The notes under the pieces: generated by a model | Told to the model about the DNA's origin: nothing | The model's database searches: none | Seen by the model: only the letters and a program-made list of their open reading frames with translations | Shown: one piece after another, positions 16,165-29,559 of the stretch | How positions within the stretch are numbered: position 1 is the first letter of the stretch | Layout: each line of letters starts with the position of its first letter | Position numbers and translations under genes: made by a program | Source: Corynebacterium mycetoides | GTDB taxonomy: Bacteria; Actinomycetota; Actinomycetes; Mycobacteriales; Mycobacteriaceae | Assembly (NCBI RefSeq): GCF_900103625.1 | Contig: NZ_LT629700.1 | Coordinates: forward strand, 558,001 to 622,000 | Direction: 5' to 3' | DNA: 64,000 nucleotides

Positions 16165-16180
16165 AGTGCGAAAGCGCACT
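16165..16180. promoter_or_regulatory. palindrome over the acn -35 region
   Basis: AGTGCG-AAAG-CGCACT, a perfect 6-bp inverted repeat placed 11 bp before the TAGAAT -10 candidate, so it would cover the -35 position. It is a candidate operator for an unidentified regulator. Confidence 0.45.
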
Positions 16181-16284
16181 GGACGGTGCGTTAGAATCAC
16201 CGCCGTACGGTCGTCCGTTCCTTATAGGATGGGCACTGACCACCCAATGGGGCAGTCTCGCCCCAGACCGGTTTACAAAGAGAA

Positions 16285-19077
<2,793 letters not shown>

Positions 19078-19101
19078 CGCTTTGTAGCTCGACCGCCCAG
19101 G

Positions 19102-19136
19102 AGGGGTCTTCCGGCAACCGCTGGGAGGCCCCTTTT
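19102..19136 (+). terminator. acn terminator
   Basis: AGGGGTCT (19102-19109) pairs with AGGCCCCT (19126-19133) with one G-T wobble, followed by four T residues, 25 bp after the acn stop. Confidence 0.8.
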
Positions 19137-19157
19137 CGGGTCCTAGACTAAGCGGTA

Positions 19158-19163
19158 TAGACT
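19158..19163 (+). promoter_or_regulatory. -10 hexamer of the amidotransferase gene, predicted leaderless
   Basis: TAGACT, 6 nt before the ATG at 19170. Confidence 0.6.
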
Positions 19164-19169
19164 CGCTGT

Positions 19170-19895
19170 ATGTCCCGCATCCTCTTCATCTCTCTCCGCA
19201 CTGGTGAGCTCGGGCCCGCGGTGGCGGAAGCCGAGTTCAACGATGTTCTGGCTGCGACGGGGATGCGTCGGGAGGACGTCGATACGCGGGTGCTCGCGGG
19301 AGACTCCGACGCGATTGGCCCGGTCGAGGGGTACGCGGGGGTCATCGTGGGCGGCAGCTCACTGAACGTCACGGCGCCCGAATACTCGCCGTGGCAGGAG
19401 CACGTCCACGCGGAGCTCGCCTCGCTAATCCGCGGGCGCGTGCCGGTGTTCTTCGTGTGCTTCGGCATCAGCTGGCTGGTGGCGGAGCTCGGGGGCACGG
19501 TCGGTCACTCAGCGCCGGAGGCCTCAGGGAAGACTGCCGTCATGCTTGCCGACGCCGCCGGCGACGACCCCCTCCTGCGCGGCTTCCCGCCCACCTTCGC
19601 GGCGTTGACCGGGCACACCGAGAACCCGGAGATCATCCCGCCCGAGCTCACGGTCCTCGCCACCGGGCCCACCGCGCCGGTGCAGATGGTCCGCTACGGC
19701 GACCACGTGTGGGCGACGCAGTTCCACGCGGAGATGGACGCCGCGGCGATGAAGACGCGGATGGACTTCTTCTACGACTACGGCTACTTCCCGCTGACCG
19801 AGTACGACACCATCGTGGCTTCCCTGCCCAGCGTTGACGTGCGGTGGGCCAACGAGTTGCTGCGCAGGTTCGTCTCCTACTGCGCGCACCCTTAG
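19170..19895 (+). CDS. class I glutamine amidotransferase-like protein
   Basis: A 241-residue single-domain GATase1 protein similar in form to GuaA N-terminal domains. The nucleophile is Cys97 in FFVCFGISW, and the His186/Glu188 dyad lies in WATQFHAEMD, so the catalytic triad is complete. The oxyanion-side GGSS (61-64) is present. No synthase domain is fused, and the acceptor substrate is unknown. In C. glutamicum a homologue follows acn-acnR, which is the context here without acnR. The mRNA is predicted leaderless. Its TAG stop is part of the -10 hexamer of the next gene. Confidence 0.9.
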   Translation: MSRILFISLRTGELGPAVAEAEFNDVLAATGMRREDVDTRVLAGDSDAIGPVEGYAGVIVGGSSLNVTAPEYSPWQEHVHAELASLIRGRVPVFFVCFGISWLVAELGGTVGHSAPEASGKTAVMLADAAGDDPLLRGFPPTFAALTGHTENPEIIPPELTVLATGPTAPVQMVRYGDHVWATQFHAEMDAAAMKTRMDFFYDYGYFPLTEYDTIVASLPSVDVRWANELLRRFVSYCAHP

Positions 19896-19898
19896 ACT
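19893..19898 (+). promoter_or_regulatory. -10 hexamer of the ACT gene, overlapping a stop codon
   Basis: TAGACT, 8 nt before the ATG at 19907. Bases TAG are the stop codon of the amidotransferase gene. Confidence 0.6.
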
Positions 19899-19906
19899 TA
19901 GGCACC

Positions 19907-20176
19907 ATGCACGCAATCATTACCACCACCGGGAAAGACCGGGTCGGAATCATCGCTGGCGTCGCCGGTGCCGCGGCCGAGCGCGGCCTGAACATTGTCG
20001 ACGTCTCCCAGACGCTCATGGACAACTTCTTCACCATGATCATGCGCGTGGCGCTGCCCGAGGGCGGCGTGAACATGGGCGAGCTGTCGCAGCAGCTCTC
20101 CGCCGCCGGCAATGAGCTCGGCGTGGTGGTGCGGATTCAGTCCGAGAACCTGTTCACGGCGATGAACGAGATCTAA
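19907..20176 (+). CDS. ACT-domain protein (UPF0237)
   Basis: An 89-residue protein that is essentially one ACT domain: MHAIITTTGKDRVGIIAGVA at the start with the ligand-loop pattern G-K-D-R-x-G-I, then the beta-alpha-beta-beta-alpha order. UPF0237 members are encoded next to UPF0210 proteins, and that pairing is seen here 3 bp downstream, so the two probably act together. The domain usually binds amino acids or nucleotides, but the ligand here is unknown. The message is predicted leaderless. Confidence 0.93.
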   Translation: MHAIITTTGKDRVGIIAGVAGAAAERGLNIVDVSQTLMDNFFTMIMRVALPEGGVNMGELSQQLSAAGNELGVVVRIQSENLFTAMNEI

Positions 20177-20179
20177 GCT

Positions 20180-21550
20180 ATGGCCACCGACTTCGATTTC
20201 AAAGCCGCGCGCATCCTCGACGTGATCCAGATGATCGAGGATTACCGCCTGGATATCCGCACAGTGACCATGGGCATCTCGTTGATCGGCTGCACGCGCC
20301 CCACGATGGCCGCCACCGCGCAGGCGGTCTACGACCGGGTGACCACGCGTGCCGCTCGTCTCGTTGAGGTGTGCGAAGGCATCGAGCGCGAGCTCGGCAT
20401 CCCCATCGTGAACAAGCGCATCTCCGTCTCCCCCATCTCGCTCGTGGCCGCGGGTGTCGGCGGCAACCCGGCCGACATCGCCGTCGCCCTCGACCGCGCC
20501 GCCGCTGCACTCGGGGTCAACTTCGTCGGCGGGTACTCCGCGCTCGTGGAAAAGGGCGCCACCGAGTCGGACCGCCGGCTGATCACCTCCATACCGGAGG
20601 CTTTGTCCACCACCTCCAACGTCTGCGGCTCGGTCAACGTCGCCACGTCGCGGGCCGGCATCAACATGGAGGCGGTCGCCCAGATGGGCCGCGTTATCAA
20701 GGAGGCCGCGGAGCTGACCAGGGCCCAGTCGTCGATTGCCTGCGCCAAACTGGTGGTCTTCGCCAACGCCGTCGGGGACAACCCCTTCATGGCGGGCGCC
20801 TTCCACGGTATCGAGGAGCCCGACACGGTCGTCTCGGTCGGCGTGTCCGGTCCCGGGGTCGTGGATCACGCGATCGGCTCCCTGGAGGGTGCGTCCCTCA
20901 ACGAGGTCGCCGAAGAGATCAAGAAGGCCGCGTTCAAGATCACGCGCGCTGGACAGCTGGTGGGCACCTTGGCATCGGAACGGCTGGGCGTGCCCTTCGG
21001 CATCGTCGACCTCTCCCTCGCTCCGACCGCCGAGGTGGGCGATTCCGTGGCGCACATCCTAGAGCACATGGGCCTGGATCAGGTGGGAACCCACGGGACG
21101 ACGGCCGCGCTCGCGCTGCTCAACGACGCCGTGAAGAAGGGCGGCATGATGGCGTGCTCGCGTGTCGGAGGGTTGTCCGGCTCCTTCATCCCCGTCTCCG
21201 AGGACCAGGGCATGATCGACGCGGTGCGCGCGGGATCGATCTCGATGGACAAGCTCGAGGCGATGACTTCCATCTGCTCGGTCGGCTTCGACATGGTCGC
21301 CATCCCGGGGGATACCTCGGCCGAGCTCATCGCGGGGATGATCGCCGACGAGGCGGCCATCGGCGTGATGAACCACAAGACCACCGCGGCCCGGCTCATC
21401 CCCGTGCCGGGCACGGCACCCGGCGACGAGGTGCATTTCGGCGGTCTGCTGGGCTACGCACCGGTGATCCCGGTCAGCACTGTGGGCAACGACGCGTTCA
21501 TCCGCCGCGGCGGGTTCATTCCGGCGCCCGTGCACGGTTTCCGGAACTAG
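20180..21550 (+). CDS. UPF0210 (DUF711) PFL-like protein
   Basis: A 456-residue member of the UPF0210/DUF711 family, structurally related to pyruvate formate-lyase barrels. Family-typical segments are [17 protein letters not shown] near 26-42, [19 protein letters not shown] near 79-97 and [20 protein letters not shown] near 318-337. The reaction is unknown. No glycyl-radical motif is evident, so radical chemistry is not implied. It begins 3 bp after the ACT gene stop, consistent with translational coupling. It converges on the ABC-F gene with a 6-bp gap and no terminator. Confidence 0.93.
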   Translation: MATDFDFKAARILDVIQMIEDYRLDIRTVTMGISLIGCTRPTMAATAQAVYDRVTTRAARLVEVCEGIERELGIPIVNKRISVSPISLVAAGVGGNPADIAVALDRAAAALGVNFVGGYSALVEKGATESDRRLITSIPEALSTTSNVCGSVNVATSRAGINMEAVAQMGRVIKEAAELTRAQSSIACAKLVVFANAVGDNPFMAGAFHGIEEPDTVVSVGVSGPGVVDHAIGSLEGASLNEVAEEIKKAAFKITRAGQLVGTLASERLGVPFGIVDLSLAPTAEVGDSVAHILEHMGLDQVGTHGTTAALALLNDAVKKGGMMACSRVGGLSGSFIPVSEDQGMIDAVRAGSISMDKLEAMTSICSVGFDMVAIPGDTSAELIAGMIADEAAIGVMNHKTTAARLIPVPGTAPGDEVHFGGLLGYAPVIPVSTVGNDAFIRRGGFIPAPVHGFRN

Positions 21551-21556
21551 AAGCGC

Positions 21557-23185
21557 CTACGCCAGTTCGACGATCTCCATGTAGGCGTCGCTCCACAGGT
21601 CCTCGTCGCCCTCCGGCATGATGATCACGCGCTCGGGCTCGAGCGCCCGCACCGCGCCCGGGTCGTGGGTGACGAGCACCACCGCGCCCGTGTAGGTTTT
21701 CAGCGCGTCGAGCACCTGCTCGCGCGACTGGGGGTCGAGGTTGTTGGTGGGTTCGTCGAGAAGCAGCACGTTCGCGCGAGAGGAGACCAGGGTTGCCAGC
21801 GCCAGGCGGGTCTTCTCGCCGCCGGAGAGGGTGCCGGCCGGCTGATCGAGCTTGTCGCCCGAAAACATGAAGGCGCCGAGCAGGCCGCGCAGGTCCTGCT
21901 GCCCGGCGTCCGGGCAGGCCTCGATGGTGTTCTCCCACACCGACTTCGAGCCGTCGATGGTGTCGTGCTCCTGGGCGAAGTACCCGATCTTGAGGCCGTG
22001 GCCGCTGACCAGCCCTCCCTCGCCGTCCGTGCGCTCCACGCCCGCGAGGAGCTTCAGCAGCGTCGTCTTGCCCGCGCCGTTCGTGCCCAGCACAACCACG
22101 CGCGAGCCCTTGTCAATCGCCAAGTCGACGCCGGCGAATACCTCGAGGGATCCGTACATCTTGGTCAGGCCCTTGCCGTAGAGCGGGGTCTTGCCGCACG
22201 GCGCCGGCTCAGGGAAGGTGATGGCGGCGACTCTGTCGGCCACGCGGACGTCGTCAAGCGAACCCATCATGCGCTCCGCGCGGGCGAGCATCTGCTTGGC
22301 GGCCGAGGCCTTCGTGGCTTTCGCTCCCAGCTTCGCGGCCTGCTTCTGCAGCGCGGAGGCCTTCTTCTCGGCGTTGGCGCGCTCGCGGCGGCGGCGGGCC
22401 TCGTCGAGGGCGCGCGCGTCCTTGTACTTGGAAAACCCCATGTTGTACACGTCCGCCTCGGCGCGCACGGCGTCGAGGAACCAGACCTTGTTGCACACGT
22501 CGTCGAGCAGGTCGACGTCGTGGGAGATCATGATGAGCCCGCCCTCGTGCTTGGACAAGAACCCGCGCAGCCAGGCGATGGAGTCGGCATCGAGGTGGTT
22601 GGTGGGCTCATCGAGCAGCAGCGTCGTGGTCGACTTACCGGCGCCGTTGTTGGCGGCGAAGAGAATGTGCGCGAGCTCCACGCGGCGACGCTGGCCGCCG
22701 GAAAGCGTCTTCAGCGGCTGGTCCAGAATCCGGGCGGGAAGGCCCAGGTTGTCGCAGATCTGGGCTGCCTCGGCGTCGGCTTCGTAGCCTCCAAGCGTTT
22801 GGAAACGCTCCTCGAGGCGGGAGTACTTCGCGATTGCCTTGTCGCGCTGCGCCGCGTCCGCGCTCTCCATCAGGGCCTGCTGCTTGTCCATGCTGCGGCG
22901 GATGTCGTCGAGGCCACGGGCGGAGAGCACCCTGTCGCGCGCCGTCTGCTCGAGGTTGCCCTCCTTGGAATCCTGCGGGAGGTAGCCGATCTCGCCGGAG
23001 CTTGTCACGGACCCGCCGTAGGGCTCGGTCTCCCCCGCCAAGATGCGCATCGTCGTGGTCTTGCCGGCGCCGTTGCGTCCGACGAGACCGACGCGGTCAC
23101 CCGGCTGCACCCGCAAATGCTGCCCGGGGGCGTTGAGCAAGGTGCGGGCGCCGACGCGCACTTCGAGGTCCTGGGTGACAATCAC
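21557..23185 (-). CDS. ABC-F family ATPase
   Basis: A 542-residue soluble protein with two ABC domains and no membrane segment, the layout of ribosome-associated ABC-F factors. Domain 1 has Walker A GRNGAGKTT near residue 37, signature LSGGQRRRVELAHIL near 158-172 and Walker B LLLDEPTNHLD. The linker (about 250-310) is basic and helical. Domain 2 has GTNGAGKTT, LSGGEKTRLALATL and LLLDEPTNNLD. An extra NNGAGKSTT segment sits between signature and Walker B of domain 1. The start is GTG at 23185, 8 nt after TAAGGT. It lies 26 bp downstream of sufT, but probably has its own promoter. Confidence 0.93.
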   Translation of the reverse strand: MIVTQDLEVRVGARTLLNAPGQHLRVQPGDRVGLVGRNGAGKTTTMRILAGETEPYGGSVTSSGEIGYLPQDSKEGNLEQTARDRVLSARGLDDIRRSMDKQQALMESADAAQRDKAIAKYSRLEERFQTLGGYEADAEAAQICDNLGLPARILDQPLKTLSGGQRRRVELAHILFAANNGAGKSTTTLLLDEPTNHLDADSIAWLRGFLSKHEGGLIMISHDVDLLDDVCNKVWFLDAVRAEADVYNMGFSKYKDARALDEARRRRERANAEKKASALQKQAAKLGAKATKASAAKQMLARAERMMGSLDDVRVADRVAAITFPEPAPCGKTPLYGKGLTKMYGSLEVFAGVDLAIDKGSRVVVLGTNGAGKTTLLKLLAGVERTDGEGGLVSGHGLKIGYFAQEHDTIDGSKSVWENTIEACPDAGQQDLRGLLGAFMFSGDKLDQPAGTLSGGEKTRLALATLVSSRANVLLLDEPTNNLDPQSREQVLDALKTYTGAVVLVTHDPGAVRALEPERVIIMPEGDEDLWSDAYMEIVELA

Positions 23186-23193
23186 AACCGGAC

Positions 23194-23199
23194 ACCTTA
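23194..23199 (-). promoter_or_regulatory. -10 hexamer of the ABC-F gene, predicted leaderless
   Basis: TAAGGT, 8 nt before the GTG at 23185, located between sufT and the ABC-F gene. Confidence 0.55.
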
Positions 23200-23211
23200 C
23201 TCGCGGGGCTT

Positions 23212-23586
23212 CTAGACGGCGAAGCCGAGTGCTCGCAGCTGCTCGCGGCCGTCCTCGGTGATCATGTGCGGGCCCCACGGCGGCATCCACACCCAGTTGA
23301 ATGCGACCTCATCAATCGGGGTGTTCGCCGTGATTGCGGCCGTCGCCTGCTCCTCGATCACGTCGGTGAGCGGGCATGCCGGGGACGTCAGGGTCATGTT
23401 GATGACCGCACGGGTGGCCTCGTCCTGCTCGATCCACAGGTCGTAGACCAGCCCGAGGTCGATCACGTTGATGCCGAGCTCCGGGTCGATAACGTCGTGC
23501 ATGTATTCGGCAGCGTCGCTGGCGAGCTGGATCTGCTCCTCCGTCTGCGTCGGCCGTTCGGCGGTGCCGTAATTGGATTCAGCCAT
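23212..23586 (-). CDS. sufT: SufT-type Fe-S assembly factor (DUF59)
   Basis: A 124-residue protein with the DUF59/MIP18 domain. Key features are VDPELGINVIDLGLVYD near 33-49 and the conserved cysteine in SPACPLTDVIEEQ near 69. Homologues help mature Fe-S proteins under high demand. It is the last gene of the suf operon, directly after sufU with no gap between coding sequences. It acts in the cytoplasm with the SufBCD scaffold or its client proteins. Confidence 0.93.
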   Translation of the reverse strand: MAESNYGTAERPTQTEEQIQLASDAAEYMHDVIDPELGINVIDLGLVYDLWIEQDEATRAVINMTLTSPACPLTDVIEEQATAAITANTPIDEVAFNWVWMPPWGPHMITEDGREQLRALGFAV

Positions 23587-26050
<2,464 letters not shown>

Positions 26051-26082
26051 GCGGTTCCTTTTACGTGTCGGGGGGAGGGTGG

Positions 26083-27249
26083 TTAGAGGCTGGCTCGCTC
26101 GAGCTCGCCGGAGACGCGGGCGATGAGCTCGTCGCGGACGGACTCGACCGGGATCTTGTTCAAGACCTCGTTGAAGAAGCCGCGGATGATCAGTCGTGTG
26201 GCCTCCTCCATGGGGATGCCGCGTGCGCGCAGGTAGAAGACCTGCTCCTCATCGAAACGGCCGACGGTTGCGGCGTGGCCGGCGCCGACGATTTCGCCGG
26301 TCTCGATCTCGAGGTTCGGGATCGCGTCGGCGCGCGCGCCGTCGGTGAGAACCATGTTGCGGTTGGTCTCGTAGGTGTCGGTGCCCTGCGCCTCGGCGCG
26401 GATGAGCACGTCACCCACCCAGCAGGTGCGGGCGTCGGGCTTGGCGGACGTCTTGTCGCCCTGCAGAGCGCCCTTGTACAGCACGTTGGAGCGGCAGTTG
26501 GGCACGCTGTGGTCCACAAGCAGGCGGTTTTCGATGTACTGTCCGTCGTCCGCGAAGTACACGCCGGTCAGCTCGACGTCGCCGCCGGGGGCGGAGAACT
26601 TGACGCGCGGCGTGATGCGGGTGACCTCGCCGCCGAAGCTGGCGACGGAGTGGCGCAGTGTCGCGTCGCGGCCGACCACGATCGACTGGGCGCCGAGGTG
26701 GACCGCGTCATGCTCCCACTGCGTATCGACGACCGCGTAGACCCGGGAGTTGTCCCCGATTACCCAGTTGACGTTGTCGGCGTGGGTGCCGGAGCCCTCG
26801 TAGCGCACGACGACGGTGGCCACGGAGTTCGCGCCCGACTCGACGAGCACGGTGGCAAACGTGGTCACGTCGAGGCCGGCCCCGGTGACGGTGATGGTGA
26901 CGGGCTCGGTCAGCTCCGCGTTGTCCGGGATTGTGACGATGGTGCCGGAGGTGGCGGACGTCCAGGCCTGGGCCGCGACGCGGTCGACGGGGCCGCCGGC
27001 GGCCTTGAGGCGATCGTCGTCAGGCGAGACGGTCTCCACCGTGACCTCGGAAGGCCCCTCGACGCTGATGCGGGCGTCGGCAACCGGCGCGAACGTGCCG
27101 TTGTGCAGGCCGCGGATGCGGCGCAGCGAGATGAAGCGCCAGTCCTCGTCGCGGCCCGCCGGGATGGCGAAGTCGTCGACGTTGTAGGAGACGAACATGT
27201 CGCCCTTGGTGTTGACGCCGGAGGCGTTCTTGACTGCGGTTTCCGCCAT
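26083..27249 (-). CDS. sufD: SufD, Fe-S assembly scaffold subunit
   Basis: A 388-residue SufD with a right-handed beta-helix core. The C-terminal family block includes VDHSVPNCRSNVLYKGALQ, the conserved HSATVGRFDEEQVFYLRARG-type segment (here GHAATVGRFDEEQVFYL) and a final helical region. It is a paralogue of SufB that lacks the full cluster cysteine set. It starts 3 bp after sufB, with sufC downstream. Confidence 0.96.
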   Translation of the reverse strand: MAETAVKNASGVNTKGDMFVSYNVDDFAIPAGRDEDWRFISLRRIRGLHNGTFAPVADARISVEGPSEVTVETVSPDDDRLKAAGGPVDRVAAQAWTSATSGTIVTIPDNAELTEPVTITVTGAGLDVTTFATVLVESGANSVATVVVRYEGSGTHADNVNWVIGDNSRVYAVVDTQWEHDAVHLGAQSIVVGRDATLRHSVASFGGEVTRITPRVKFSAPGGDVELTGVYFADDGQYIENRLLVDHSVPNCRSNVLYKGALQGDKTSAKPDARTCWVGDVLIRAEAQGTDTYETNRNMVLTDGARADAIPNLEIETGEIVGAGHAATVGRFDEEQVFYLRARGIPMEEATRLIIRGFFNEVLNKIPVESVRDELIARVSGELERASL

Positions 27250-27252
27250 GGT

Positions 27253-28698
27253 TTAACCCACCGATCCTTCCATTTGGAGCTCAATAAGACGGTTCAGCTC
27301 GAGGGCGTACTCCATGGGCAGCTCCTTGGCGATCGGCTCGACGAAGCCGCGCACGATCATGGCCATGGCCTCCTCCTCGGCGATGCCGCGGGACATGAGG
27401 TAGAAGAGCTGCTCTTCGGACACCTTGGACACCTTCGCCTCGTGGCCCAGGGTCACGTGGTCGTTGCGGATGTCGTTGTAGGGGTAGGTGTCGGAGCGGG
27501 AAATGTTGTCCACCAGCAGCGCGTCGCACTCGACGTTGGAGGCGGAGTGGTGCGCGTTCGGGTTGATCTGCACCAGGCCGCGGTAGGCGGCGCGGCCGCC
27601 GCCGCGGGCCACCGACTTGGACACGATGGTCGAGGAGGTGTGCGGTGCCATGTGCGTCATCTTGGCGCCGGTGTCCTGGAACTGGCCTTCGCCGGCGAAT
27701 GCGACGGAGAGGACCTCGCCCTTGGCGTACGGACCGGTCATCCACACGGCCGGGTACTTCATGGTCACCTTGGAGCCGATGTTGCCGTCGACCCACTCCA
27801 TGGTCGCGCCCTCTTCCGCCTTGGCGCGCTTGGTCACCAGGTTGTAGACGTTGTTGGACCAGTTCTGGATGGTGGTGTAGCGGCAGCGCCCGCCCTTCTT
27901 CACGATGATCTCCACCACGGCGGAGTGCAGCGAGTCGGACTTGTAAATCGGCGCGGTGCAGCCCTCGACGTAGTGCACGTAGGCGTCCTCGTCGACGATG
28001 ATGAGCGTGCGCTCGAACTGGCCCATGTTCTCCGTGTTGATGCGGAAGTAGGCCTGCAGCGGGATGTCTACGTGGACCCCCGGCGGGACGTAGATGAAGG
28101 AGCCGCCGGACCACACGGCGGAGTTGAGTGCGGAGAACTTGTTGTCGCCGGCCGGGATGACGGACCCGAAGTACTCCTTAAACAGATCCTCGTGCTCGCG
28201 CAGGGCGGTGTCGGTGTCGACGAAGATGACACCCTTTTCCTCAAGGTCTTCGCGGATCTGGTGGTAGACCACCTCGGACTCGTACTGGGCGGCGACACCG
28301 GCCACGAGGCGCTGCTTCTCGGCCTCGGGGATGCCCAGCTTGTCGTAGGTGTTCTTGATGTCCGCGGGCAGGTCCTCCCAGGATGCCGCCTGCTGCTCGG
28401 TGGAGCGGACGTAGTACTTGATCTGGTCGAAGTCGATTCCGCTGAGGTCGGCGCCCCAGGTCGGCATCGGCTTCTTCTCGAAGATCTCGAGCGCCTTGAG
28501 GCGCTGGTTGAGCATCCACTCGGGCTCGTTCTTGATGCCCGAGATGTCCTTGACCACGTCTGCGTTGAGGCCGCGGCGGGCAGCCGCGCCGGCAGCGTCG
28601 GAGTCGTGCCAGCCGTAGTTGTAGGCGCCAATGGACTCAATAATTTCGTCGTCGTTCATCGGCCTTTCGAGGCCGGGTGCGGGAGTTGTCTCAGTCAA
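27253..28698 (-). CDS. sufB: SufB, Fe-S assembly scaffold subunit
   Basis: A 481-residue scaffold on which clusters are built. Hallmarks are the N-terminal [14 protein letters not shown], the beta-helix block with [24 protein letters not shown], and the C-terminal [19 protein letters not shown] and [21 protein letters not shown] assign the start to TTG at 28698, because AAAGGAG lies 8-9 nt upstream and the product LTETTPAPG... aligns with homologues. That start overlaps the last 8 bases of sufR, so translation is probably coupled to the repressor. No intein is present, unlike mycobacterial SufB. Confidence 0.96.
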   Translation of the reverse strand: MTETTPAPGLERPMNDDEIIESIGAYNYGWHDSDAAGAAARRGLNADVVKDISGIKNEPEWMLNQRLKALEIFEKKPMPTWGADLSGIDFDQIKYYVRSTEQQAASWEDLPADIKNTYDKLGIPEAEKQRLVAGVAAQYESEVVYHQIREDLEEKGVIFVDTDTALREHEDLFKEYFGSVIPAGDNKFSALNSAVWSGGSFIYVPPGVHVDIPLQAYFRINTENMGQFERTLIIVDEDAYVHYVEGCTAPIYKSDSLHSAVVEIIVKKGGRCRYTTIQNWSNNVYNLVTKRAKAEEGATMEWVDGNIGSKVTMKYPAVWMTGPYAKGEVLSVAFAGEGQFQDTGAKMTHMAPHTSSTIVSKSVARGGGRAAYRGLVQINPNAHHSASNVECDALLVDNISRSDTYPYNDIRNDHVTLGHEAKVSKVSEEQLFYLMSRGIAEEEAMAMIVRGFVEPIAKELPMEYALELNRLIELQMEGSVG

Positions 28699-29419
28699 GA
28701 TCTCCGCTCCTTTCGGTGTTTTTCTCGTGTGCCGCGACAGTACCCGCATCCGGGCGCGCCGCGGCTGTGAGAGGAATGTTTGTCGTGCAAATTCCGTTGC
28801 CGTCCGCAATCAGCGCGAGCGGTTGAACGTGCCTGCCGACGAGCGCCGAGATGGCTTCGTGCTCCGCGTCGCAGATTTCGGGGTGCTCGGCCGCGACGGC
28901 AGAGACGGGACAGTGGTGCTGGCAGATCTGGATGCCGGTGCCCGCCCTCGTCACCGTAGCGGCGTAGCCACTCTCGTCGAGAGCGTCCGCGAGATCGTGG
29001 GCCACTTTCTCCACGTCTCCCCCGGCGTCCTCCACGCTTCCCACGCCGTCGAGAATCGTGTGGATCCTCTCCCGTGCGAGCGAGCGCACGGCTTCCTCGC
29101 CGCCGAGGTCCTTGAGGACTCGGATGGCGTCGGTCGCGAGCGTATCGTAGTGGCTCCCGAAGAGATCCCGGCCCTGCTGCGTGAGCCGGTAGTGTTTCGC
29201 GGGTCGCCCGCGGGTGGCTTCCTCCCCCGCTACCGGGTTCGGTTCGCACGTTTCAGCGAGTTGTTCGTCTTCCAATTTATCGAGGTGGCGTCGCACGCCT
29301 GCGGCGGAGAGTCCGAGGTGGTGTCCGAGGTCTGCGGCGGTGACGGGACCGAGCTTGAGCAGCAGCGACATCACCTCGCGACGGGTTTCCCCGCCGATGG
29401 AGCGAGCTTTCTCAACCAT
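28691..29419 (-). CDS. sufR: SufR, Fe-S-sensing repressor of the suf operon
   Basis: A 242-residue transcription factor. The winged HTH is at about 15-80 ([21 protein letters not shown]), and the C-terminal half has a cysteine set for a [4Fe-4S] cluster: Cys166, Cys170 (CQHHC), Cys183 and Cys211. In actinobacteria and cyanobacteria the holo form represses suf, and cluster loss relieves repression. The ATG at 29419 has a good GGAGG site upstream. The gene leads the suf operon, and a palindrome 56 bp upstream is the likely operator. Confidence 0.95.
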   Translation of the reverse strand: MVEKARSIGGETRREVMSLLLKLGPVTAADLGHHLGLSAAGVRRHLDKLEDEQLAETCEPNPVAGEEATRGRPAKHYRLTQQGRDLFGSHYDTLATDAIRVLKDLGGEEAVRSLARERIHTILDGVGSVEDAGGDVEKVAHDLADALDESGYAATVTRAGTGIQICQHHCPVSAVAAEHPEICDAEHEAISALVGRHVQPLALIADGNGICTTNIPLTAAARPDAGTVAAHEKNTERSGDLD

Positions 29420-29467
29420 GATCCTCACCTCCGTGCCTTGTCGACCACGCCGATTTTCTCGTGCGCC

Positions 29468-29475
29468 TTTATATA
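29468..29475 (-). promoter_or_regulatory. -10 region of the suf operon
   Basis: On the minus strand the sequence TATATAAA lies immediately downstream of the palindrome. It is the most AT-rich spot in the divergent region and about 50 nt upstream of the sufR ATG. Confidence 0.55.
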
Positions 29476-29488
29476 ACACTAGTGTGTT
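29475..29488. promoter_or_regulatory. putative SufR operator
   Basis: AACAC-TAGT-GTGTT, a perfect 5-bp inverted repeat with 4-bp spacer that also contains the 10-bp palindrome ACACTAGTGT. It abuts the suf -10. From memory, mycobacterial SufR binds an ACACT-type inverted repeat. Binding here is inferred. Confidence 0.6.
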
Positions 29489-29545
29489 CAAATTCATTCC
29501 GCACGTGTGCCCCCGTGTCCGTGTCGCACCGCCGCACCCCTTTTG

Positions 29546-29551
29546 TAGACT
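29546..29551 (+). promoter_or_regulatory. -10 hexamer of mptB, predicted leaderless
   Basis: TAGACT, 8 nt before the GTG at 29560. Confidence 0.6.
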
Positions 29552-29559
29552 CCTCGAGT

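Larger units (their letters stand above)
15950..16284. promoter_or_regulatory. 335-bp divergent regulatory region of acn
   Basis: No coding frame is credible here. From left to right it holds tandem RamA-like boxes (16033-16052), a 16-bp palindrome (16165-16180), a TAGAAT -10 candidate at 16192-16197, and a leader of about 80 nt with a 6-bp stem TGGGGC/GCCCCA at 16248-16265. No good -35 box accompanies the TAGAAT, which is common for activated promoters. The left end must also carry the promoter of the Rv1476-like gene. Confidence 0.6.

Noticed and set aside
21665-23215. 516-codon open frame antisense to the ABC-F gene
   Set aside because: Arg/Val/Gly-rich shadow with no recognisable domain; the opposite strand encodes two complete ABC domains.
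26065-28770. 901-codon open frame on the plus strand antisense to sufD and sufB
   Set aside because: It is a GC-rich shadow of well-conserved suf genes; the protein is low-complexity Val/Asp/Gly-rich and has no motif.
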